A program made the position numbers and the translations under genes. Below the pieces are notes generated by a model. That model searched no databases and was not told the DNA's origin. It worked only from the letters and a program-made list of their open reading frames with translations. 41,207 nt of DNA from an uncultured Alphaproteobacteria bacterium (lineage in GTDB: Bacteria; Pseudomonadota; Alphaproteobacteria; HIMB59; GCA-002718135). The stretch is taken from assembly GCA_902603095.1 (NCBI GenBank), contig CACKTS010000009.1, positions 1 to 41,207 on the forward strand. The letters run 5' to 3'. Below are positions 30,109 through 39,396 of this stretch, piece by piece; within the stretch, counting starts at the first letter, position 1, and the number at the start of each line of letters is the position of its first letter.

Positions 30109-30999
30109 ATGAAAATAGGAATTGATCTCGGTGGAACGAAGACTGAAGGTATTTTAATAGATAATACTGGAAAAGAACTATCAAGACACAGAATCAAAAC
30201 TGAAAAAAATTACGAAGGAACCATTCAGGGGATTATTTCAATTGTTAAAAAATTTGAAAATGATTTTGGAAACTCAGAATCAGTTGGAATTGGAATGCCC
30301 GGAGCTGTTTCATCAAATTCCGCTTTAGTAAAGAATGCTAATTCAATATGGTTAAATGGAAAACCTTTTAAAAAAGATTTAGAAAAAGAACTTAATAGAA
30401 ATGTTAACTTGGAAAATGATGCAAATTGCTTTGCTTTATCTGAGGCAGTTGATGGAGCTGGCAAAGGTTATCCGGTAGTTTTTGGTGTAATAATAGGAAC
30501 AGGAACTGGTGGAGGAATATCTATTAATAATAAAGTTATTAATGGAAGAAATAATATTGCTGGTGAATGGGGTCATGTTAACATGCCTGATAGAACAGAG
30601 GATGAAAAAAAATATGTGAAACAATGTTATTGTAATAAAAATGGTTGTATGGAAACTTATGTTTCAGGGCCAGGTTTTGCAAGTTGTTTTAATTTAAAAC
30701 ATAATACTAATTATGATTCACATGAAATTTTAGAAGAATTTAACAATAATAAAGAAAGAGCAATTGAAGCTTTAAAAAATTATGTAGATCATCTTGCTAG
30801 AGGATTATCCTTAGTTTGTAATATTTTAGATCCAGATATTATAGTTTTAGGAGGAGGCATGTCTAATATTCCATATATTTATAAGCATATTAATAATTCT
30901 CTTAAGAAGTATATTTTTAGTGATACTTTCAATACCAAAGTTGTAAAAAATTTACATGGTGACTCTGGAGGAGTTAGAGGTGCGGCATGGCTTTCTTAA
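30109..30999 (+). CDS. ROK-family sugar kinase (NagK/Mak type)
   Basis: The product is 296 residues. The N-terminal phosphate-binding motif IGIDLGGTKTEGI is at residues 3-15. The catalytic aspartate D104 lies in LENDANCFAL. The second phosphate motif GTGTGGG is at 130-136. The ROK signature with E153 and H156, then zinc ligands C173, C175 and C180 (CYCNKNGCMETYVSGPG), is complete. A C-terminal DPDIIVLGGGMSN follows. These features fit N-acetylglucosamine or fructose kinases that act on free sugars in the cytoplasm; the exact sugar cannot be told from sequence. It starts eight bases after bioY and its end overlaps the oppositely directed dehydrogenase by four bases. Confidence 0.88.
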   Translation: MKIGIDLGGTKTEGILIDNTGKELSRHRIKTEKNYEGTIQGIISIVKKFENDFGNSESVGIGMPGAVSSNSALVKNANSIWLNGKPFKKDLEKELNRNVNLENDANCFALSEAVDGAGKGYPVVFGVIIGTGTGGGISINNKVINGRNNIAGEWGHVNMPDRTEDEKKYVKQCYCNKNGCMETYVSGPGFASCFNLKHNTNYDSHEILEEFNNNKERAIEALKNYVDHLARGLSLVCNILDPDIIVLGGGMSNIPYIYKHINNSLKKYIFSDTFNTKVVKNLHGDSGGVRGAAWLS

Positions 31000-32447
31000 A
31001 TACCTGCCATTGAAATATATTTAATATTTAAATAATCATCTAAACCATATTTAGAACCTTCTCTTCCTAGTCCAGATTCTTTAATCCCACCAAAAGGTAT
31101 TTCAGCCTTTGTTGTTAATCCAGTATTTACACCTACCATTCCATATTCCAACGCTTCAGCAACTCTCCAAATTCTACCAATGTCTCTTGAATAAAAATAT
31201 GATGCTAAACCATATGGAGTATCATTTGCAAGTTTTATTACTTCTTCATCTGATCTAAACTTATACAAAGGAGCTATTGGACCAAAAGTTTCTTCATAGG
31301 TAATTTTTGCTTTAGTTGTAACATTAGAAAGTACTGTTGGTTGGAAAAAATTTCCACCAAGTGAATGAACATCACCTCCTACTGCAACTTTTGCTCCTTG
31401 GTTTACAGCATCCTTAACTTGATCAAGAACTTTCATTAGAGATGGTTGATCAATAAGTGGTCCAGAAACTATTCCTTCTTCTAATCCATTTCCAACTTTT
31501 ATTTTATTAACTTCCTTTATAAACTTATTCAGAAATTCATCATAAACATCTTCATGAACAAATATTCTATTTGCACATATACAAGTTTGTCCTGAATTTC
31601 TAAACTTACTCTGCATAGCACCCATTACAGCATCATCTAAGTTAGCATCATCAAAAACTACAAAAGGAGCGTGACCTCCTAACTCCATTGAAACTTTCTT
31701 AACAGTAGAAGAGCTTTGCTTTAATAAAATTTTGCCAACTTCTGTTGATCCTGTGAACGATATCTTTCTAACTAATGGGTTTTCAGTTAATTCTTTTCCA
31801 ATTTCACTTGCTGATCCAGTGATAATATTTATTACTCCATCAGGAAACCCAGCTTCTTTTGCTAAAATACCAAGTGCCAAAGCAGAAAATGGTGTTTGAC
31901 TTGCTGGTTTAATTACTACTGTACATCCAACAGCTAAAGCAGGTGCGCACTTTCTAGTTATCATAGTACTAGGAAAATTCCATGGAGTAATTGCACCAAC
32001 TACACCTACAGGTTGTTTAATTACTATGATTCTTCTATCTGGCATTGGGTCAGCAATGACATCTCCATAAACTCTTTTTCCTTCTTCAGCATAAAAATCA
32101 ATATATGTAACACCCATCAAAATTTCACCTTTTGCTTCAGCCAAAGGTTTACCTTGCTCAACTGTCATAATTTTTGCTAAATCATCAACGTTTTTTTCAA
32201 TTAACCTCGCCCATTTTTGCAATATTAAAGATCTTTCTTTTGCAGTTTTATCTCTCCATTTGAGAAAAGCAGTTTGAGCCTCTTCAATAGCTTTTTTAGT
32301 TTCTGAGCTGGAACATTTTGGAACTTCACCAATAATTTTAGAATTTGCTGGATTATCAACTTTAATAACTTCACCAGATTGACTACTGATCCATTCTCCA
32401 CCCACAAAACATTTTTCTTGAAAAAGTGACTGATTTTTAAGTTCCAT
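30996..32447 (-). CDS. gabD: GabD/DoeC-type semialdehyde dehydrogenase
   Basis: The product is 483 residues, an NAD(P)-dependent aldehyde dehydrogenase. TPWNFP with the catalytic asparagine lies near 154-159, the cofactor loop FTGSTEVG at 231-238, the general base E255 in MELGGHAP, and the nucleophile C289 in GQTCICANR. The second cysteine C291 (C-x-C) occurs in succinate-semialdehyde dehydrogenases. The symbol reflects that family. Ectoine catabolism uses a close relative (DoeC/Ssd) on aspartate semialdehyde, and its position next to the Eut/Ehu-like genes makes that an equal possibility. It is divergent from the amidinotransferase run, with 66 bases between the starts, so the two may be co-regulated. 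Confidence 0.9.
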   Translation of the reverse strand: MELKNQSLFQEKCFVGGEWISSQSGEVIKVDNPANSKIIGEVPKCSSSETKKAIEEAQTAFLKWRDKTAKERSLILQKWARLIEKNVDDLAKIMTVEQGKPLAEAKGEILMGVTYIDFYAEEGKRVYGDVIADPMPDRRIIVIKQPVGVVGAITPWNFPSTMITRKCAPALAVGCTVVIKPASQTPFSALALGILAKEAGFPDGVINIITGSASEIGKELTENPLVRKISFTGSTEVGKILLKQSSSTVKKVSMELGGHAPFVVFDDANLDDAVMGAMQSKFRNSGQTCICANRIFVHEDVYDEFLNKFIKEVNKIKVGNGLEEGIVSGPLIDQPSLMKVLDQVKDAVNQGAKVAVGGDVHSLGGNFFQPTVLSNVTTKAKITYEETFGPIAPLYKFRSDEEVIKLANDTPYGLASYFYSRDIGRIWRVAEALEYGMVGVNTGLTTKAEIPFGGIKESGLGREGSKYGLDDYLNIKYISMAGI

Positions 32448-32513
32448 ATTTATTTCCTCTTATTTTATATTTACTATATTACTCTTTTAAACTTTTAATT
32501 TATAGAGGAAAGT
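32448..32513. promoter_or_regulatory. Divergent intergenic region of the catabolic cluster
   Basis: Only 66 bases separate the dehydrogenase start (minus strand) and the amidinotransferase start (plus strand). Both genes use the same AGAGGAA ribosome-binding site, at 32454-32460 on the minus strand and at 32504-32510 on the plus strand, which creates an inverted repeat at the two ends. The roughly 43 bases between are almost pure A/T, so two promoters facing opposite ways would overlap. No clear -35 element or operator palindrome can be fixed by eye. Confidence 0.5.
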
Positions 32514-33617
32514 ATGACAATAATTAACTCTTGGAATGAATGGGATCCTTTAAAACACGTTATTGTAGGTACAGTTGAAAATTCAAACGTACCACCAATG
32601 GAACCAGCTTTAGAGCCAAAGATTAGCCAAGATAGCGGTATGGCAGGTTCACATGGACCTAGATCAGAAGAGTCTAAAAATAAAGCTAATATACAATTAG
32701 ACAATTTTGTAAAAATTTTAGAGTCTAATGGAGTAAAAGTTGATCGACCAACTCCAATAGATTTTACAAAAACTATTTCAACTCCTGATTGGATTAATGA
32801 AGGACAATTTGGTTCTATGCCTCCAAGAGATGTAATTTTAACAGTTGGCAATGAAATGTTAGAAGCACCAATGTCTTATCGTTGTAGATGGTTTGAATAT
32901 CTAGCTTATAGACCACTATTAGAAAAATATTATGATGAAGATCCAAACATGCGTTGGGAATCTGCTCCTAAACCTAGACTTACTAAAGCAACTTACAAAT
33001 CAAATTATTTACCAGACGGAATTACTGAAGAAGAACGATATAAAAAAATTGAAAATAGAGATATGATTTTAACTGAGATAGAACCTCTTTTTGATGCAGC
33101 AGAGATTTTACGATTTGGTAAAGATTTATTTTACCATAATAATTTTACTTCAAATTTAAAAGGTTTAAATTGGTTAAGAAAACACTTCTCAAATCATAGA
33201 GTTCATCAAATTAATTTACCAGGAGATTTAATACCTACTCATATTGATGCTTGTTTTACACCTATAAAACCTGGGGTTATAATTATCAATCCAAATAGAA
33301 AAATATCAAATGAACAAAGAAAGATATTTGATGATAATAAATGGGAAATTTGTGAGGCCGCACCATCTATTCATAATAGTCCACCACCAATGTGTTATTC
33401 TTCTATATGGTTATCTATGAATGTATTAATTTTAAATCCAACAACTATATGTGTGGAGGCCTCTGAAGAAAAAATGATTAAACAAATGGAAAGCTTTGGT
33501 ATGAATGTTGTGCCAGTTCCTTTTAGAGACGTTTACGCATTTGGTGGAAGTTTACATTGTGCAACTACAGATGTTTATCGAGAAGGTGAATGTGAAGATT
33601 ATTTTCCAAACCAATAA
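32514..33617 (+). CDS. Amidinotransferase, AGAT family
   Basis: The product is 367 residues. It matches glycine amidinotransferase (arginine:glycine) and its bacterial relatives over its whole length. Family blocks are VGNEMLEAPMSYRCRWFEY near 111-129, FDAAEILRFGKDLF near 193-206, LIPTHIDACF and GGSLHCATTDV. The catalytic triad is complete: D194, H243 and C349, with D194-H243 spacing equal to that of human AGAT (D254-H303); D106 and D245 are also kept. Known members move an amidino group from arginine to an amine and release ornithine; the acceptor here is unknown. It starts the rightward cluster and shares one base with the EutA-like gene. A guanidino-compound hydrolase role cannot be excluded. 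Confidence 0.88.
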   Translation: MTIINSWNEWDPLKHVIVGTVENSNVPPMEPALEPKISQDSGMAGSHGPRSEESKNKANIQLDNFVKILESNGVKVDRPTPIDFTKTISTPDWINEGQFGSMPPRDVILTVGNEMLEAPMSYRCRWFEYLAYRPLLEKYYDEDPNMRWESAPKPRLTKATYKSNYLPDGITEEERYKKIENRDMILTEIEPLFDAAEILRFGKDLFYHNNFTSNLKGLNWLRKHFSNHRVHQINLPGDLIPTHIDACFTPIKPGVIIINPNRKISNEQRKIFDDNKWEICEAAPSIHNSPPPMCYSSIWLSMNVLILNPTTICVEASEEKMIKQMESFGMNVVPVPFRDVYAFGGSLHCATTDVYREGECEDYFPNQ

Positions 33618-34369
33618 TGAGTAAATTTATTCAAAATAATTTAAAGCCAATAATAAAAGATACAACCAATGCTAGAATTGGCGTTATTACTCTATCAACT
33701 GATTTTACAATAGAGCAAGACTTTAGAAAAATATGTCACAATCTTCCTGTAGATATTTTTTTTAACAGGATACCTTTTATTAATCCTTTAAATCATGAAA
33801 ATTATTTAAAAATGGCAGATCACATTCCTGAAGTATCTGAGCAAATTTTACCTGGACAAAAAATTGATGTTATTGCTTATGGATGTACTTCAGGAACAAT
33901 AGCTATAGGAGAAGATAATGTATCTAATCAAGTTAAAAAATCTAAACCAGAATCTAAAGTAACAACCCCTATAACGGCAGCAATTAAAGCGTTTAAAAAA
34001 TTAAATTTAAAGAATATAGCTGTATTAACACCCTATCCCAAAGATGTGAATGAAACAGTTTTTGATTATTTAAGCAAAAATCAATTAACAGTAGATTCTT
34101 TTAATTCGTTTAACTTAAATTATGACTCTGAAATTGCACAAGTTAGTTTAGAAAGTTTAAAAGAAAGTATAGGCAATATAGATTTAGAAAAAGTAGATGG
34201 ATTGTTTGTGTCATGTACTGCTCTTAAAATAGTTGATATTTTAGATCAGGTTGAAAAAAAATTTAATACAACTGTAATTTCTAGCAATCAAGCAATAATA
34301 TGGGATTGCTTAAAATTATTAGATTTGAATACTAAAGTTCAAGGTTATGGTAAATTATTTAAGAATTAA
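33617..34369 (+). CDS. EutA-like Asp/Glu racemase superfamily enzyme
   Basis: The product is 250 residues. It belongs to the Asp/Glu racemase superfamily branch that includes maleate isomerase, arylmalonate decarboxylase and the ectoine-utilisation protein EutA. The two catalytic cysteines are present: C90 in AYGCTSGT and C200 in SCTALK. The sequence TPYPKDVNETV near 138-148 is also typical of this branch. The reaction cannot be decided from sequence. In hydroxyectoine-utilisation loci EutA is found with EutB and EutC in the same order as here. It overlaps the amidinotransferase by one base and directly abuts the EutB-like gene. Confidence 0.82.
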   Translation: MSKFIQNNLKPIIKDTTNARIGVITLSTDFTIEQDFRKICHNLPVDIFFNRIPFINPLNHENYLKMADHIPEVSEQILPGQKIDVIAYGCTSGTIAIGEDNVSNQVKKSKPESKVTTPITAAIKAFKKLNLKNIAVLTPYPKDVNETVFDYLSKNQLTVDSFNSFNLNYDSEIAQVSLESLKESIGNIDLEKVDGLFVSCTALKIVDILDQVEKKFNTTVISSNQAIIWDCLKLLDLNTKVQGYGKLFKN

Positions 34370-35320
34370 ATGATTTCTTTAGATAAAATTAAAGAGGCAC
34401 ATAAAAAAATTTTACCTCATATTAATTATACTCCATTAATACATTCTGATTATTTATCTAATCAAAGGAATGTAAAGTTAAAATTAGAATCACTTCAAAA
34501 AACAGGATCATTTAAATTAAGAGGAGCGCTTAATAAATTACTATCATTATCTGATGAACAAAAAAACAAAGGGGTTATTGCAGTTTCTACGGGCAATCAT
34601 GGTAAGGGAGTAGCTTTTGCTTCAAGTTTATTAGGGATAAAATCAACTATTTATATGTCTTCTATGGTTCCAGATTACAGAAAATTAGCCATTGAAGCCT
34701 TTGGGGCTAATGTAGAAATAGTAGGACAAAATAGTGATGAAGCAGATTTACATGCTAGAGATGTTTCTGAAAAACAAAATATAACTCTCGTACATCCTTT
34801 TGATGATGAAGATGTAATTATAGGTCAAGGGACAACAGGATTGGAAATGCTTAGTGATTTTCCTGAAGTAGATACTGTAATTATTCCTACTTCTGGAGGA
34901 GGTTTAATTGGTGGAATTGCACTTGCTTTAAAATTACAAAAACCTAGTATTAAAGTAATAGGTGTTTCTATGGAAAGAGGACCTTCTATGTATGAAAGTC
35001 TTAAAAAAGGAAAACCAGTAGATGTAGAGGAATTAGAAACACTCGCAGATTGTTTAGGTGGTAGTATAGGGCTGAATAATAAGTATACTTTTAATATTGC
35101 TAAGGAAAATATAGATGATTTTGTTTTAGTTAGCGAAGATAAGATTGCAGAAGGTATAAAATTAAATTTTATTGAACATAGAATTGTAACAGAAGGAGCT
35201 GCAGCAACCAGTGTTATGGTAGTAAAAGATAATTTATCATCTCATCTTGGAAAAAATATTATTTGTTTGATATGTGGAGGTAATATTGAGACAAGTTTAT
35301 TCAATAAAATAATTTCATGA
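34370..35320 (+). CDS. EutB-like PLP-dependent threonine dehydratase homologue
   Basis: The product is 316 residues, a fold-type II pyridoxal-phosphate enzyme of the threonine/serine dehydratase family without an ACT regulatory domain. The PLP lysine is K49 in KTGSFKLRGA. The substrate loop STGNHGKGVA is near 73-82 and the phosphate-binding glycine loop SGGGLIGG at 175-182; a C-terminal CGGNIE lies near 302. It could be a catabolic threonine or serine dehydratase, or the EutB of hydroxyectoine degradation. The neighbours on both sides favour EutB. It overlaps the EutC-like gene by four bases (ATGA). Confidence 0.85.
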   Translation: MISLDKIKEAHKKILPHINYTPLIHSDYLSNQRNVKLKLESLQKTGSFKLRGALNKLLSLSDEQKNKGVIAVSTGNHGKGVAFASSLLGIKSTIYMSSMVPDYRKLAIEAFGANVEIVGQNSDEADLHARDVSEKQNITLVHPFDDEDVIIGQGTTGLEMLSDFPEVDTVIIPTSGGGLIGGIALALKLQKPSIKVIGVSMERGPSMYESLKKGKPVDVEELETLADCLGGSIGLNNKYTFNIAKENIDDFVLVSEDKIAEGIKLNFIEHRIVTEGAAATSVMVVKDNLSSHLGKNIICLICGGNIETSLFNKIIS

Positions 35321-36300
35321 CAATAATACTAAATGCTAAAGAAATAAAAAGCTGTGTTGAATTTAATCATGTACTTATTCCTATTATTGAAGATGCTTTT
35401 AAAAGTTTAGCTTTGGGAAAAACAACAATGCCTCCAGTTTTAAGACTTGATATTGAAAAATATCATGGAGAGTCTGATGTTAAGGCTGCTTACATAGAAG
35501 GTTTAGACAGTTATGCTATTAAGGTTGCTTCAGGTTTTTTTAATAACCAAAAATTAGGTCTTCCATCTAGCAATGGTTTAATGCTTTTGTTAGATTCAAA
35601 AACTGGTATTTTGAAATCAGTATTGCTTGATAAAGGGTATTTAACAGATGTACGTACAGCTATTGCTGGTGCAATTGCAGCAAAACATTTATCAAACCCA
35701 GACTCATCTACAGTAGGAATCATTGGTGCAGGTATTCAGGCTAAGATGCAACTTGAAGCATTATTACTCGTTAGAAACATAAAGTCTGCTTATGTGTGGT
35801 CAAGGGACTTTGAAAAAACCAAAACTTTTGTTGAAAATCTTAAAGGGAAAATTAATATTAAAATTAATGTCTGTAAATCACCTGAGGAAACAGTTAATTC
35901 TTCAGAAATTTTAATAACTACTACACCAAGTAAATCAGCAATTATTAAATCAGAATGGTTGAAAAAAGGTTTACATATTACTGCAATGGGATCAGATGCA
36001 GAGTTGAAAAATGAATTAGATCCTAAAATTATTAAGGAGTGCGATATATATATTCCAGATAGTCAGTCTCAAACTTCTATTTTAGGAGAATTAAATCACG
36101 CAATTAAAGCTGGTTTAATAAGTGCAGAAAAGAAATATAATGATCTTGGTTCAATAATAATTAATCCAAATTTAGGAAGAAGAAATAATAATGATGTAAC
36201 AGTAGCAGATTTAACAGGAACAGGTGTTCAGGATACAGCAATAGCAAGGTATACCTTTAAAATATCAGAAGAAAAAGGTTTAGGGTTAAAAATAGATTAA
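35317..36300 (+). CDS. EutC-like ornithine cyclodeaminase family protein
   Basis: The product is 327 residues of the ornithine cyclodeaminase/mu-crystallin family. K69 (YAIKVASGFF) lies at the substrate site. TDVRTAIAGAIAAKHLS is near 110-126 and the NAD-binding loop GIIGAGIQAKMQLEAL at 134-149. The C-terminal DLTGTGVQD (298-306) carries the aspartate used for catalysis in ornithine cyclodeaminase. It may convert ornithine to proline and ammonia, or act as EutC. Because the AGAT-like neighbour would release ornithine, the cyclodeaminase activity deserves attention. Three bases separate it from the molybdoenzyme gene. Confidence 0.86.
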   Translation: MTIILNAKEIKSCVEFNHVLIPIIEDAFKSLALGKTTMPPVLRLDIEKYHGESDVKAAYIEGLDSYAIKVASGFFNNQKLGLPSSNGLMLLLDSKTGILKSVLLDKGYLTDVRTAIAGAIAAKHLSNPDSSTVGIIGAGIQAKMQLEALLLVRNIKSAYVWSRDFEKTKTFVENLKGKINIKINVCKSPEETVNSSEILITTTPSKSAIIKSEWLKKGLHITAMGSDAELKNELDPKIIKECDIYIPDSQSQTSILGELNHAIKAGLISAEKKYNDLGSIIINPNLGRRNNNDVTVADLTGTGVQDTAIARYTFKISEEKGLGLKID

Positions 36301-36303
36301 AGA

Positions 36304-38598
36304 ATGTCAAAATATATTAGTACACACTGGGGAACATATAAAGTTAATCAACATCAAGATAAAAATATTTCATTAGATTATTGGGAACAAGATTCTTCTC
36401 CAACAAAGTTTGGATTAGGTTTAATTGAAGCAGCAACAGATAATTTAAGAATAAAACAACCATATATTAGAAAAGGTTGGTTAAAGAATAGAGGGCCATG
36501 TGATGTTGAAAGAGGTAAAGATATTTTTATTCCAATGTCTTGGGATGAAGCTTTAGATATTGCTGCTAACGAACTTTTAAAAACAAAAAATAAATATGGT
36601 AATTCTTCAATTTATGCTGGTTCTTATGGTTGGGCTAGTGCAGGTAGATTTCATCATGCAAAAAGTCAAATTAATCGCTTTTTTAATATGTTTGGTGGTT
36701 TTAGTTCTTCATATCAAAGTTATTCTTATGCTGCAGCACAAACAATTCTACCTCATATTATTGGTTTAGATTTGTATTCAACATTAGATGAGCATAATTC
36801 ATGGAATGCCTTATCTGAAAATTGTGAACTTATAGTAATGTTTGGAGGTATGCCTCTAAAAAATTCAAAAGTTTCATCTGGAGGAGTTGGAAAACACATA
36901 ACAAAAAAAGGTATGAAAAAATGCTTGAATGGAGGAACAAAATTTATCAATATTAGTCCATTGAAAAATGATTCCCCTCAATTTTTGAATTCTAAGCATA
37001 TTTCAATTAGACCAAATACAGACACGGCTTTGATGCTAAGTCTTGCTTACATAATGATTGTTAATAATTCTTATGATAAAGATTTCATAAAAAAATATAC
37101 AGTAGGATTTGATGAATTTGCTTCATATGTTTTGGGAAAAAAAAATAATCCTCCATGTACTCCAGAATGGGCATCAAATATTACAAATATACCAATAAAA
37201 GAAATTAATAATTTAGCTAAAAAATTAACTACAAAAAAAACTATGATTTCTATGTCTTGGAGCTTGCAAAGAGCATCAAGAGGAGAACAACCTTTGTGGA
37301 TGGGTATTACGCTTGCATGTATGATTGGTCAAATTGGAACAGCTGGTGGAGGATTTGGGTTTGGTTACTCAGCTGTAAATAGTACCGGTGACACATTCAC
37401 TAAAGTACCATGGAAAAGTCTTCCACAAGGTCAAAATAATATTAAAGATTTCATTCCTGTCGCTAGAATTACAGACATGCTTGAAAAACCTGGGGAATCT
37501 TTTGCTTATGATGGACAAAAACTAAAATATCCAGAAGTTAAACTAGTTTATTGGGCTGGAGGTAATCCATTTCATCATCATCAAGATTTAAATAGATTAG
37601 TAAAAGCGTGGCAAAAGCCTAATACTATAATCGTAAATGAGATATGGTGGAATGCTCAGGCAAGACATGCTGATATAATATTTCCAGCTAATACAGCTTT
37701 AGAAAGGAATGATCTAATGCTAAATCCAAGAGATCCAACAATAGTTGCTAATAAAAAATCAATGGAGTCATTTGCTGATTCTAAAACAGATTTTGAAATA
37801 TTTAAAGGACTTGCAAATCGCTTAGGATTTGAATCAGCTTTTACTGAAAATAAAAATGAAATAGAGTGGATTGAATTTCTTTGGGATGAAAGTAAAAAAA
37901 TTGCCAAAAAATTTAAAATTAATTTACCTAATTTTAAAGAATTTTGGGAAAAAGGATTTTATGAAGTACCATCAATGGATACAAAAAAAATTATGTTTGA
38001 AAGTTTTAGAAATGATCCAGAAAAATTTCCATTAAAAACTCCATCTGGGAAGATCGAAATTTCTTCTAAAACCATTGAAAATTTTAAATTGAATGATTGT
38101 TTATCTCATCCAAGTTGGTTTGAGCCTTATGAGTGGTTAGGAAAAATAAATAAATATCCACTTCATTTGATATCAAATCAACCAACTCATCGTTTACATG
38201 GTCAACTTGATAATGCTTATGAAAGTAGAAAAAGTAAAATTAAAGATAGAGAACCCGTTTTGATAAATTTATCAGATGCACATAAAAGATCCATTAAAAA
38301 TGACGATATAGTTATGCTTTACAATGACAGAGGAAAGGTTTTGGCGGGAGCTATTTTATCTGAAGATGTTATGCCTGGAGTAGTTGTTTTGTCAACTGGT
38401 GCATGGTTTGATCCAAATTACAGTTTGAATATAGAAATGCATGGTAATCCCAATGTACTCACAAATGATATTGGCACCTCTTCTCTTGGTCAAGGACCCA
38501 CTTCACATACAACTTTGATAGAAATTAAAAAAGCAAACAGTGAAGAAATTGCTGAAGTTATGATTTTTAAAAGAAGAACTTCTAAAGAAAATACTTGA
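36304..38598 (+). CDS. Cytoplasmic BisC/TorZ-type molybdopterin oxidoreductase
   Basis: The product is 764 residues, a DMSO-reductase-superfamily enzyme with bis-molybdopterin guanine dinucleotide. It lacks an N-terminal iron-sulfur cysteine motif and a twin-arginine signal, so it resembles cytoplasmic biotin/methionine sulfoxide reductase (BisC) and the periplasmic TorZ/DorA catalytic chains. The motif AGSYGWASAGRFHHA places the likely molybdenum ligand at S107. Further pterin-binding stretches are VYWAGGNPFHHHQDLN and NEIWWNAQARHADIIFPA. The C-terminal domain contains STGAWFDP and GQGPTSHTTLIEI. Its substrate, perhaps an S-oxide, N-oxide or hydroxylated compound, is unknown. It sits between EutC-like and the ABC transporter genes in one transcript. 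Confidence 0.87.
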   Translation: MSKYISTHWGTYKVNQHQDKNISLDYWEQDSSPTKFGLGLIEAATDNLRIKQPYIRKGWLKNRGPCDVERGKDIFIPMSWDEALDIAANELLKTKNKYGNSSIYAGSYGWASAGRFHHAKSQINRFFNMFGGFSSSYQSYSYAAAQTILPHIIGLDLYSTLDEHNSWNALSENCELIVMFGGMPLKNSKVSSGGVGKHITKKGMKKCLNGGTKFINISPLKNDSPQFLNSKHISIRPNTDTALMLSLAYIMIVNNSYDKDFIKKYTVGFDEFASYVLGKKNNPPCTPEWASNITNIPIKEINNLAKKLTTKKTMISMSWSLQRASRGEQPLWMGITLACMIGQIGTAGGGFGFGYSAVNSTGDTFTKVPWKSLPQGQNNIKDFIPVARITDMLEKPGESFAYDGQKLKYPEVKLVYWAGGNPFHHHQDLNRLVKAWQKPNTIIVNEIWWNAQARHADIIFPANTALERNDLMLNPRDPTIVANKKSMESFADSKTDFEIFKGLANRLGFESAFTENKNEIEWIEFLWDESKKIAKKFKINLPNFKEFWEKGFYEVPSMDTKKIMFESFRNDPEKFPLKTPSGKIEISSKTIENFKLNDCLSHPSWFEPYEWLGKINKYPLHLISNQPTHRLHGQLDNAYESRKSKIKDREPVLINLSDAHKRSIKNDDIVMLYNDRGKVLAGAILSEDVMPGVVVLSTGAWFDPNYSLNIEMHGNPNVLTNDIGTSSLGQGPTSHTTLIEIKKANSEEIAEVMIFKRRTSKENT

Positions 38599-38631
38599 TC
38601 TTAATCTAATATTACTTACAAAACTAGTTTT

Positions 38632-39396
38632 ATGAAAAATATTATAAAATTTGAAAAGGTATCAAAATCTTTTGGTGATTTAAAAGTATTAAATCAATTA
38701 AATTTAGAAGTAAAAGATGGAGAGAAATTGGCCTTAATCGGACCAAGTGGTTCAGGTAAAACGACAATTTTAAGAATATTAATGACATTAGAGACGATTG
38801 ATGATGGGTTTGTATCTGTTAATAATGAATATTTATGGCATGAAACAATTAATGATAAAATAGTTCCTGCTACTGATAAACATTTACAAAAAATGCGTGA
38901 TCAGATTGGAATGGTTTTTCAACAATTCAATTTATTCCCTCATTTAACTGCTATAGAAAATGTTAAACAACCTCAGATTTTAGTAAAAAAGAAAAACGAA
39001 ATTGAAGCAAAAGAAAAAGCGGAGGACCTTTTTAACATGATTGGATTAAGTGATAAAATTGATCATTATCCTCATCAGTTATCAGGTGGTCAACAGCAAA
39101 GAGTTGCAATTGCAAGAGCTTTAGCAATGGACCCTAAGATAATGTTATTTGACGAAGTGACATCTGCATTAGATCCTGAGTTGGTAGATGAAGTATTAGC
39201 TGTTTTAAGAAAATTAGCTGCAGATTCAGACACTACTATGTTAACCGTTACACATGAGATGAATTTTGCTCAAGACTTTGCTGATAGAGTGCTATTTTTT
39301 GATGCAGGTCAGATTGTTGAATCTGGATCTCCTAAAAATTTATTTTCAAGTCCAAAAGAAGAGAGAACTAAATCGTTTTTAAGAAAATTTATATAA
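38632..39396 (+). CDS. ehuA: Ectoine/amino-acid ABC transporter ATPase (EhuA-like)
   Basis: The product is 254 residues, the ATP-binding subunit of a polar amino-acid type importer. Walker A GPSGSGKTT is at residues 37-45, the Q-loop QQFN near 97-100, the signature LSGGQQQR at 150-157, Walker B IMLFDE at 170-175, and the switch histidine H208 in TVTHEM. It precedes a binding-protein gene and two permease genes, so the set is complete in type. The symbol rests on the binding protein's similarity to EhuB; the ATPase alone would not distinguish EhuA from GlnQ or HisP. Confidence 0.8.
   Translation: MKNIIKFEKVSKSFGDLKVLNQLNLEVKDGEKLALIGPSGSGKTTILRILMTLETIDDGFVSVNNEYLWHETINDKIVPATDKHLQKMRDQIGMVFQQFNLFPHLTAIENVKQPQILVKKKNEIEAKEKAEDLFNMIGLSDKIDHYPHQLSGGQQQRVAIARALAMDPKIMLFDEVTSALDPELVDEVLAVLRKLAADSDTTMLTVTHEMNFAQDFADRVLFFDAGQIVESGSPKNLFSSPKEERTKSFLRKFI

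Noticed and set aside
32448-32513. A riboswitch upstream of the amidinotransferase
   Set aside because: The 66-base gap is too short and too poor in G/C to form a known aptamer, and it is shared with the opposite gene.
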